NCBI GenBank assembly: GCA_900541885.1
Contig: UQKW01000038.1
Coordinates: 1 to 14,751 of the forward strand
Length of the DNA: 14,751 nt
DNA from: an uncultured Collinsella sp.
GTDB taxonomy: Bacteria; Actinomycetota; Coriobacteriia; Coriobacteriales; Coriobacteriaceae
Reading direction: 5' to 3'
In this document: positions 7,297 to 12,675 of the stretch, in pieces
Layout of the letters: every line of letters starts with the position of its first letter
How positions within the stretch are numbered: the stretch's first letter is position 1
The notes under the pieces: generated by a model
The model's input: the letters and a program-made list of their open reading frames with translations, nothing else
The model's database searches: none
What the model was told of the DNA's origin: nothing
Program-made: the position numbers and the translations under genes

Positions 7297-8181
7297 ATGT
7301 CCGATATCGAGAATCTGGCTGGCGACACACGCCCCATTGGCGTATTCGACTCGGGACTGGGTGGTCTGACGGTTGCGCGCGCGATTGCGACGGCGTTGCC
7401 GCACGAGTCCGTCTACTACTTTGGCGACACCAAGCGCTGCCCTTACGGCACCCGCACCGAGGACGAGGTGCGCTCGTTTGCACTGCAGGCGGGCCGTTGG
7501 CTGTCGAAGCATGACGTCAAGATCATGGTCATCGCCTGCAATACGGCGACCGCTGCGGCCTTGCGTTTGGCCCAGCAGGTGCTCGACGTCCCCGTCATCG
7601 GCGTGATCGCACCTGGCGCACGCGCGGCAATTAACAGCACCCGCACGCGCCGGGTGGGCGTGCTCGCCACCAACCTCACCATTCGCTCAGGCGCTTACAC
7701 GCGTGCCATTCAGGACCTGGATGCCGGCGTCGACGTATACGGCTGCCCTGCCTCGAGCTTTGTAGAGGTCGTTGAGCACGAGCTCGCCTCGGGCGCGCAT
7801 CTGCAAGAGCAGTGGCTCGAGAACGAGGACATCTTTGATACGCCTGCCGTACGCGCGCTGGTCGGCGCCACGGTTGAACCGCTGCGCGACCACGGCATCG
7901 ATACCGTGGTACTCGGCTGCACGCATTTTCCGCTGCTCGTGGGGCCTATTCGCCATGCGCTGGGTCCCGGAGTGCGCGTGGTGAGCTCCGCCGAGGAGAC
8001 CACGCGTGAGTTGACCGATATTCTCACGCGCCGCGAGCAGCTGGCGGGCGACGCAGCCGAGCCGCAGCATCGTTTTGCAACGACGTCCGATAACATTGCC
8101 GAGTTTGCGGTGGCGGGCAGTTTTATCTTTGGCCAGCCGCTCAAGAGCATTGAGCATATCGATATCGACGAACTGAAATAG
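7297..8181 (+). CDS. murI: Glutamate racemase
   Basis: Cofactor-independent interconversion of L- and D-glutamate, supplying D-Glu for the second peptide position of peptidoglycan, one step before MurE. Catalytic pair visible: Cys81 in IACNTATA and Cys208 in GCTHFPLL, with His210; also FDSGLGGLTV (17-26) and PYGTR (49-53). Start: ATG with GGTGAGG immediately upstream (294 residues). A GTG at 7243 would overlap the HAD stop codon and add 18 residues, but it has a poorer start context and family members begin close to the FDSG motif. It lies 53 bp after the HAD gene. murI near rph and rdgB is also known from Bacillus (racE-rph-ysnA). Confidence 0.96.
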   Translation: MSDIENLAGDTRPIGVFDSGLGGLTVARAIATALPHESVYYFGDTKRCPYGTRTEDEVRSFALQAGRWLSKHDVKIMVIACNTATAAALRLAQQVLDVPVIGVIAPGARAAINSTRTRRVGVLATNLTIRSGAYTRAIQDLDAGVDVYGCPASSFVEVVEHELASGAHLQEQWLENEDIFDTPAVRALVGATVEPLRDHGIDTVVLGCTHFPLLVGPIRHALGPGVRVVSSAEETTRELTDILTRREQLAGDAAEPQHRFATTSDNIAEFAVAGSFIFGQPLKSIEHIDIDELK

Positions 8182-8236
8182 ATACAAGGTCACCGACCAA
8201 AGGCTCACGTTCACCTTTTGCCGAAAGGATTTTTCC

Positions 8237-8962
8237 ATGGAGTATATGCAGGTCAATCGCGCCAACGGCCGCGCCGCCGATGAGCTGCGCCCCATCAAGC
8301 TTACTCGCGGCGTCATGAAACACGCCCACGGTTCGTGCCTGGCCGAGTTTGGCGATACTCACGTGCTGTGCGCCGCCACCATCGAGGAGGGCGTGCCGGG
8401 CTGGCGCAAGGGCGCCAAGGCCGGTTGGGTAACGGCGGAGTACGCCATGCTGCCGGCATCGACCGGCAAGCGCTGCAAGCGCGAGCATGCCAACCGTAAG
8501 GGCCGCTCCATGGAGATCGAGCGCCTCATCGGTCGCAGCCTGCGTACCGTCGTCAACATGAAGGCACTCGGCGAGTACACCGTTACCGTCGACTGCGACG
8601 TGATTCAGGCAGACGGCGGCACACGAACGGCGAGCATTACCGGCGCCTGGGTGGCACTGCACGACGCCCTTGCCATGTGGGTCGAGGCGGGTAAGCTCGA
8701 GCGCATCCCGCTCACGGGCCAGGTCGCCGCGATTTCCATGGGCGTTGTCGACGGCAACACCCTGCTCGACCTGGATTATTCCGAGGACAGTCACGCCGAG
8801 GTCGACATGAACCTTGTCGCCACCGATACCGGTGAGATGATCGAGCTCCAGGGTACTGGCGAGCAGGCACCCTTCGACCGCAAGCGCCTCAATTCCCTGC
8901 TCGATTTGGGCGACAAGGGCATTGCCGAGCTCATCGAGCTCCAGCGCCAAGTCCTCGCCTAA
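8237..8962 (+). CDS. rph: Ribonuclease PH (tRNA nucleotidyltransferase)
   Basis: Phosphorolytic 3'-5' exoribonuclease trimming tRNA 3' ends, active as a hexameric ring. 241 residues, the usual size. Visible: RPIKLTRGVMKHAHGS, FGDTHVLC (38-45), the Arg-rich stretch RKGRSMEIERLIGRSLR (87-103) and the phosphate-site segment CDVIQADGGTRTASITGA (120-137). Start: ATG with AAAGGA 8 bases upstream; a second ATG three codons on is also possible. It lies 55 bp after murI. Its stop codon overlaps the first base pair of a strong terminator hairpin. Confidence 0.97.
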   Translation: MEYMQVNRANGRAADELRPIKLTRGVMKHAHGSCLAEFGDTHVLCAATIEEGVPGWRKGAKAGWVTAEYAMLPASTGKRCKREHANRKGRSMEIERLIGRSLRTVVNMKALGEYTVTVDCDVIQADGGTRTASITGAWVALHDALAMWVEAGKLERIPLTGQVAAISMGVVDGNTLLDLDYSEDSHAEVDMNLVATDTGEMIELQGTGEQAPFDRKRLNSLLDLGDKGIAELIELQRQVLA

Positions 8963-9000
8963 CCTGCCAAAAAGGGACAGGTTTATTTTGGCAGGTTTTA
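8961..9000 (+). terminator. Terminator-like hairpin at the rph stop codon
   Basis: AACCTGCCAAAA (8961-8972) and TTTTGGCAGGTT (8986-8997) form a perfect 12-bp stem around a 13-base loop, followed by only TTAT. The stem begins within the rph TAA. The short U-tract makes it weaker than the other terminators here, but the inner A/U pairs may help. Confidence 0.7.
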
Positions 9001-9070
9001 TCTGCGGAAACGCCGATAGATAAGGTTGATGCCACATGAAAGGGGAGATGCCGACAGACCGGTCCCTTTT
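8970..9070. repeat. Possible small repetitive element with imperfect inverted ends
   Basis: AAAAGGGACAGGTTT (8970-8984) matches the reverse complement of 9056-9070 at 13 of 15 positions. Two staggered copies of a GRCAGGTTT-type motif (8977-8984 and 8990-8997) lie in the left part. No ORF is contained. This resembles a REP/MITE-like element placed between rph and rdgB, but I see only this single case. Confidence 0.4.
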
Positions 9071-9104
9071 ACGTGACTTTGCTATACGGACAAGGAGGCC
9101 ACTC

Positions 9105-9746
9105 ATGGCACTTGAGAAGATCGACATCGACACCCTCGACCCGGCGGCGACCATCGTCGTGGCAACGGGCAACGCCCATAAGCTCACCGAGATCGAGGCC
9201 ATTTTGGGCAAGGTTATGCCCGAGGTTCGCTTTGTGGCGCTCGGCCAGCTGGGCGATTTTGAGGACCCCGAGGAAAACGGCACGACGTTTTTGGAGAACG
9301 CCATCATCAAGGCGCAGGCTGCCGTCGAAGAGACGGGGCTCATGGCCATTGCCGACGATTCGGGCCTGGTCGTCGACGCGCTGGACGGTGAGCCCGGTGT
9401 ATATAGCGCGCGCTACGCGGGCGTTCACGGCGACGATGCCGCCAACAATGCCAAGCTCCTCGTTAACCTGGAAGGCGTGGCCGACGAGGACCGCACTGCG
9501 CGCTTTATGAGCGTCGTCGCGCTCATCGACACGGACGGTTTGGTCACCTATGGTGAGGGTGCCTGCGAGGGCGTTATCGCACACGAGGGCCGCGGCGATC
9601 ACGGCTTTGGCTACGACCCGCTGTTCCTGCCGGTCGACACGCCGGGCAAGACCATGGCCGAGCTGACGGCGGACGAGAAGAACGCCATCAGCCATCGTTT
9701 CCACGCGCTCGAGCACCTATCCGCCAAACTGACGGGCGAGGAGTAG
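9105..9746 (+). CDS. rdgB: RdgB/HAM1 family XTP/dITP pyrophosphatase
   Basis: Hydrolyses dITP, ITP and XTP to monophosphates and PPi, keeping deaminated purines out of DNA and RNA. Motifs in order: VVATGNAHKLTEI (18-30), the metal-binding acidic ADDSGLVVDALDGEPGVYSARYAG (83-106), HGFGYDPLF (166-174) and KNAISHR (192-198). Start: ATG with a perfect AAGGAGG 6 bases upstream; an in-frame ATG at 9036 lacks this and lies in the putative repeat element. The 213-residue product has about a dozen extra residues before the first strand. It follows rph, a widespread order, and is 3 bp from dtd. Confidence 0.96.
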   Translation: MALEKIDIDTLDPAATIVVATGNAHKLTEIEAILGKVMPEVRFVALGQLGDFEDPEENGTTFLENAIIKAQAAVEETGLMAIADDSGLVVDALDGEPGVYSARYAGVHGDDAANNAKLLVNLEGVADEDRTARFMSVVALIDTDGLVTYGEGACEGVIAHEGRGDHGFGYDPLFLPVDTPGKTMAELTADEKNAISHRFHALEHLSAKLTGEE

Positions 9747-9749
9747 GCC

Positions 9750-10196
9750 GTGCGTGCGGTGGTGCAGCGCGTGCTCAACGCCGGCGTGACGGTCGACGGC
9801 GAGTGCGTGGGTAAAATTGGGCGCGGCTATCTGGTGCTGCTGGGCGTGGGCCACGGCGACACGCGCGCCGAGGCCGATAAGCTGTGGAGCAAGCTCCGGG
9901 GCTTGCGCATTAACGAGGACGAGAACGGCAAGACCAACCTGGCGCTTGCCGATGTCGACGGCGAGGTTCTCGTGGTGTCGCAGTTCACGCTGTTCGCTGA
10001 TTGCCGTCACGGCCGCCGTCCATCGTTTACGGATGCCGGCGCCCCCGATGTCGCCAACGAGCTCTACGAGTACTTCCTGACGCTTGTGCGCGAGGACGTC
10101 GAGCACGTAGCGCATGGCATTTTCGGCGCCGATATGAAAGTCGACTTGGTCAACGACGGTCCGTTCACCATCGTCCTGGACACCGATACTCTGTAA
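9750..10196 (+). CDS. dtd: D-aminoacyl-tRNA deacylase
   Basis: Removes D-amino acids (and glycine mischarged on tRNA-Ala) from tRNA. 148 residues, normal size. Both active-site motifs are present: SQFTLFAD (77-84) and NDGPFT (135-140), the latter holding the cross-subunit Gly-cisPro (137-138); Phe replaces the Val most common after that Pro. The start is GTG, 3 bp after the rdgB stop, with GAGGAG at the end of rdgB as ribosome site, so translation is probably coupled. The stop codon lies within a 20-bp palindrome. Confidence 0.96.
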   Translation: MRAVVQRVLNAGVTVDGECVGKIGRGYLVLLGVGHGDTRAEADKLWSKLRGLRINEDENGKTNLALADVDGEVLVVSQFTLFADCRHGRRPSFTDAGAPDVANELYEYFLTLVREDVEHVAHGIFGADMKVDLVNDGPFTIVLDTDTL

Positions 10197-10214
10197 GTAG
10201 CTAATTAGCTACTT
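10195..10214. promoter_or_regulatory. Perfect 20-bp palindrome, operator candidate
   Basis: AAGTAGCTAATTAGCTACTT is fully self-complementary. It starts in the dtd stop codon and its last two bases are the first two of the -35 box of the veg promoter. As RNA it would be a hairpin, but it is AU-rich and has no U-tract, so a DNA-binding site for a dimeric regulator is at least as likely as a terminator. Confidence 0.6.
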
Positions 10215-10242
10215 GCGTATGGCCACAACAGGGTGCTATAGT
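10213..10242 (+). promoter_or_regulatory. Promoter of veg-ispE
   Basis: TTGCGT (10213-10218), an 18-bp spacer and TATAGT (10237-10242) make a sigma-70/SigA-type promoter. The start of transcription would be near 10249, about 60 bases before the veg ATG. Confidence 0.65.
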
Positions 10243-10262
10243 ATTAGAGTTTTGTCTATCTT

Positions 10263-10282
10263 AGGGGTATTATCCCCTTTTT
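10263..10282 (+). other. Small hairpin plus T-tract in veg leader
   Basis: AGGGG and CCCCT pair around TATTAT, followed by further T up to 10282. It resembles a minimal intrinsic terminator about 15-30 bases into the predicted veg transcript. The 5-bp stem is marginal. Confidence 0.4.
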
Positions 10283-10309
10283 GAATTGCACCTTCTGGAG
10301 GCCCTGTTC

Positions 10310-10606
10310 ATGGAAGAGATGGAAGTCAATCACGTCGACGACATCCACGAGAAGCTGACCGATATGGTGGGCGATCGCGTCAAGGTTAAGGCCAACATGG
10401 GCCGCACCCGCGTCGTCGAGCGCATGGGCACCATCAAGAGCGTCCACCCCGCCGTCTTTATCGTCGAGGTCGACGAGCGTCGCGGTCGCAAGTCGCGTCA
10501 GTCCTACCAGTATATCGATGTCCTCACCGGTCAGGTCGAGCTGTTCGACCCTGAGAGCGGCGAGCATATCTTTACCCCGCTCGGCAATCAGCTCGAGGAG
10601 CACTAA
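10310..10606 (+). CDS. veg: Veg family protein (DUF1021)
   Basis: Small cytosolic protein of 98 residues; the family is named after Bacillus subtilis Veg, whose gene is highly transcribed in vegetative cells and has been linked to biofilm matrix expression, with no firm biochemical role. The HEKLTDMVGDRVKVKANMGR stretch near 15-34 and the following small beta-barrel-like region (TIKSVHPAVFIVEVDER) are what I recognise. Start: ATG with CTGGAGG 8 bases upstream; a TTG eight codons earlier would include the ribosome site. It is followed after 2 bp by ispE, and veg close to ispE is also the order in Bacillus. Confidence 0.88.
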   Translation: MEEMEVNHVDDIHEKLTDMVGDRVKVKANMGRTRVVERMGTIKSVHPAVFIVEVDERRGRKSRQSYQYIDVLTGQVELFDPESGEHIFTPLGNQLEEH

Positions 10607-10608
10607 CG

Positions 10609-11505
10609 GTGACCGATCGGTCCCTGACTCTTTCCGCGCCGGCAAAGATTAACTTCTACCTGGGGGTTCATACCGAGCGCGATGACCGCGGCTACCACAG
10701 GGTCGATTCCCTGATGGCAGCCGTCGGTCTTTCCGATACCGTGACGGTCACGCCGGCGCAGGCGCTGACTGTCCAGACGGTTCCGGCATCAGATTTTCCC
10801 ATGCAAAAGAATACGGCGTATCGGGCTGCGGTTGCTATGGCCGAGCATTATGGTCGCGAGGCAAACATCTGCGTGACGATTGAGAAGCGCATTCCATTGT
10901 GCGCCGGCTTGGGCGGCCCCTCGACGGATGCGGCCGCGGTCATTGTCGCCTTGGCGGAGCTCTGGGGCATTGATCGCACCGACCCAGCGCTCGACGATAT
11001 TGCGCGGGGCATTGGTGCTGACGTCCCGTTCTTTTTGCACGCGAGTCCTGCGTTCTACGTAGGTGGGGGAGACGTGCTGGCAACTGAGTACCCCGCGCTG
11101 CCCGCGACGCCTGTCGTACTGGTTAAGCCGCGGGAGGCGAGCGTTTCGACAATTGAAGCCTATCGACGTTTTGACGAGGCCCCGGTGCCTGCGGACAAGC
11201 TCGGCGCGATAGCTTCTGCCTTGCGTGCTGGTGATGCCGAGACGGCATATGCGCTCATCCATAACAACCTGGGTATCATTTCCGCACAGATGGAGCCGCA
11301 GATTCAAACGGTTCTCGATTGGCTGCGTAAACAGGACGGCACCGTTGCTGTAGATGTGTGCGGATCGGGTGCCTGCTCGTTTGCCATTTGCGACACCGCC
11401 GCCACGGCCGAAAGGCTTGCCGACGCTGTCCAGCAAAATGGCTGGTGGGCCTGCGCGACTGAGCTCATTCCCAACACGGTTCAAATCGACGCGCCAAAGA
11501 AATAA
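10609..11505 (+). CDS. ispE: 4-diphosphocytidyl-2-C-methyl-D-erythritol kinase
   Basis: GHMP kinase of the MEP isoprenoid pathway, phosphorylating CDP-ME at the 2-hydroxyl; its products feed undecaprenyl phosphate for the wall. 298 residues. PAKINFYL (11-18) carries catalytic Lys13, the ATP loop reads GLGGPSTDAA (100-109) where GLGGGSSDAA is common, and GADVPFFL (136-143) carries catalytic Asp138. Start: GTG 2 bp after the veg stop, with GAGGAG at the veg end, so translation is probably coupled. No terminator hairpin follows, so transcripts may run on into tRNA-Pro. Confidence 0.95.
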   Translation: MTDRSLTLSAPAKINFYLGVHTERDDRGYHRVDSLMAAVGLSDTVTVTPAQALTVQTVPASDFPMQKNTAYRAAVAMAEHYGREANICVTIEKRIPLCAGLGGPSTDAAAVIVALAELWGIDRTDPALDDIARGIGADVPFFLHASPAFYVGGGDVLATEYPALPATPVVLVKPREASVSTIEAYRRFDEAPVPADKLGAIASALRAGDAETAYALIHNNLGIISAQMEPQIQTVLDWLRKQDGTVAVDVCGSGACSFAICDTAATAERLADAVQQNGWWACATELIPNTVQIDAPKK

Positions 11506-11540
11506 AAATTTCTCTAGCACGCGGCGAAAATCTTTGTTAC

Positions 11541-11546
11541 TATAGT
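11541..11546 (+). promoter_or_regulatory. -10 box of tRNA-Pro promoter
   Basis: TATAGT ends 8 bases before the tRNA 5' end, the right spacing for a tRNA start site. No good -35 hexamer is present; the upstream stretch is A/T-rich (11501-11513). Confidence 0.5.
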
Positions 11547-11554
11547 CGAGCTAA

Positions 11555-11631
11555 CGGGTTGTGGCTCAGTTTGGTAGAGCACTGCGTTCGGGACGCAGGG
11601 GTCGCTGGTTCAAATCCAGTCAACCCGACCA
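11555..11631 (+). tRNA. tRNA-Pro(CGG)
   Basis: Acceptor CGGGTTG pairs with CAACCCG, D-arm GCTC/GAGC, anticodon stem CTGCG/CGCAG around TTCGGGA with anticodon CGG (proline CCG codons), T-arm CTGG-TTCAAAT-CCAG, discriminator A and encoded CCA. It stands alone between ispE and tatA. Confidence 0.97.
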
Positions 11632-11642
11632 GAGCATGAGGA

Positions 11643-11670
11643 GGGACCGCTTCTTGCGGTCCCTTTTTTT
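11643..11670 (+). terminator. Rho-independent terminator of tRNA-Pro
   Basis: GGGACCGC and GCGGTCCC form a perfect 8-bp stem around TTCTT, followed by seven T. It begins 11 bases after the tRNA CCA. Confidence 0.95.
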
Positions 11671-11678
11671 AGCTAGTG

Positions 11679-11707
11679 TTGTGATACCGCGATACCCGCG
11701 GTATACT
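11679..11707 (+). promoter_or_regulatory. Promoter of tatA
   Basis: TTGTGA (11679-11684), an exact 17-bp spacer and TATACT (11702-11707) form the best sigma-70/SigA-type promoter in the window, just after the tRNA-Pro terminator and about 30 bases before the tatA start. Confidence 0.75.
11684..11704. promoter_or_regulatory. Inverted repeat inside tatA promoter, operator candidate
   Basis: ATACCGCG (11684-11691) and CGCGGTAT (11697-11704) are perfect inverted half-sites separated by 5 bases. They fill the spacer and the first three bases of the -10 box, the usual position of a repressor site. GATACC is also directly repeated within it. Confidence 0.5.
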
Positions 11708-11743
11708 CATTCGAGCTTGTCTCGCTGTATTGTGGAGGTCTAC

Positions 11744-12019
11744 ATGTTTGGACTGAGGGCTCCTGAGCTCATCATTATTCTCGTCGTTGTCCTGATTATC
11801 TTCGGGCCCAAGAACCTGCCGAAGCTCGGCAAGTCCCTCGGCTCTACCGTCAAGAATATCCGCGAGGGTATGGAGGGCGACGATAAGGCCGAGACCAAGC
11901 AGGCCGAGGAGGTCGTGGTCGAGCAGTCCGAGGAGGACAAGGAGATCGCTGAGCTCGAGGCCAAGCTCGCTGCTGCCAAGAAGAAGCAGGCAGAGGACAG
12001 CGACGCGGACGCAGAGTAG
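11744..12019 (+). CDS. tatA: Sec-independent (Tat) protein translocase subunit TatA
   Basis: Membrane pore-forming subunit of the twin-arginine pathway, which exports folded proteins. 91 residues: a short N-terminal membrane helix (about 9-20) preceded by a polar residue (Glu8), the FGPKNLPKLGKSLG hinge (20-33) leading into an amphipathic helix, then a long charged Glu/Lys/Ala-rich tail with an IAELEAKLAAAKKK coiled-coil-like segment. Start: ATG with TGGAGG 6 bases upstream. It has its own promoter and terminator; no tatC is in the window. The FGPKNLP hinge and lack of extra features fit TatA better than TatB. Confidence 0.92.
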   Translation: MFGLRAPELIIILVVVLIIFGPKNLPKLGKSLGSTVKNIREGMEGDDKAETKQAEEVVVEQSEEDKEIAELEAKLAAAKKKQAEDSDADAE

Positions 12020-12044
12020 TCCCATCCCTTTGGGGTGAGCACCT

Positions 12045-12077
12045 GACCGGCTTGCCCGCAGGCTAGCCGGTCTTTTT
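12045..12077 (+). terminator. Rho-independent terminator of tatA
   Basis: GACCGGCT and AGCCGGTC form a perfect 8-bp stem around a 12-base loop, followed by five T. It begins about 25 bases after the tatA stop codon. Confidence 0.9.
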
Positions 12078-12125
12078 CGTTTTGTTGACAGTTGATTGTT
12101 TGATCAGAGTTGGGGAGATATCCGT

Positions 12126-12596
12126 ATGGACGCAAGCCAGATCGTACTGACCGCTGAGGGCCGCCAGAAGCTCGTCGAGGAGCTCGCTTGGCGTGAGGGC
12201 GATTACGCCAAGGAGATCGTCGAGGACATCAAGGAAGCCCGCGCGTTCGGCGACCTTTCGGAGAACTCCGAGTACGACGCCGCTAAGGACAAGCAGGCCC
12301 AGAACGCCGCTCGTATTGCCGAGATCCAGGCCATCCTCGCCAACGCTCAGGTTGCTGCCACCACGGGCGACCTGACCGTCTCCATCGGTTCCACCGTTTC
12401 GCTGATTGATCCCAACGGCGAGGTCATGGAAGTCACGCTCGTCGGTACCACCGAGACCAACTCGCTCGAGCACAAGATTTCCAACGAGTCTCCGGTCGGT
12501 CACGCCATCATTGGTCACGGCGAGGGCGACTCCGTCGAGGTCGTTACGCCTTCCGGCAAGACTCGCGTCTACACCATCGCCAAGATCGCACGCTAG
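12126..12596 (+). CDS. greA: Transcription elongation factor GreA
   Basis: Enters the RNA polymerase secondary channel and stimulates cleavage of backtracked RNA. 156 residues, standard size. The N-terminal coiled coil carries the tip motif GDLSENSEYDAA (42-53) with the acidic pair Asp43 and Glu46; the C-terminal FKBP-like domain ends SPVGHAIIGHGEGDSVEV...PSGKTRVYTI. Start: ATG with GGGGAG about 8 bases upstream; the frame opens earlier at 12096 without a ribosome site. A consensus TTGACA lies at 12085-12090 after the tatA terminator, but no -10 box is recognisable 16-18 bp from it. Confidence 0.97.
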   Translation: MDASQIVLTAEGRQKLVEELAWREGDYAKEIVEDIKEARAFGDLSENSEYDAAKDKQAQNAARIAEIQAILANAQVAATTGDLTVSIGSTVSLIDPNGEVMEVTLVGTTETNSLEHKISNESPVGHAIIGHGEGDSVEVVTPSGKTRVYTIAKIAR

Positions 12597-12624
12597 ACCA
12601 CGGTCCCGCGTAAAGGTATGTTTT

Positions 12625-12657
12625 CGCTCCCTGGGACCGAATCCTGGGGAGCGTTTT
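12625..12657 (+). terminator. Terminator-like hairpin between greA and lysS
   Basis: CGCTCCC and GGGAGCG pair around a 15-base loop, followed by TTTTAGTTT. It lies only 18 bases before the lysS ATG. Within the loop GGGACCG (12633-12639) can instead pair with CGGTCCC at 12601-12607, so two structures compete. It may end greA transcripts, regulate lysS, or both. Confidence 0.65.
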
Positions 12658-12675
12658 AGTTTGAGGAGCTAACTT

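Noticed and set aside
9080..9088. Extended -10 (TGCTATACG) as rdgB promoter
   Set aside because: Transcription would start inside the AAGGAGG ribosome site of rdgB, and no -35 box is present.
12085..12113. Full greA promoter built on TTGACA
   Set aside because: The -35 hexamer is perfect, but 16-18 bp downstream there is no sequence resembling a -10 box.
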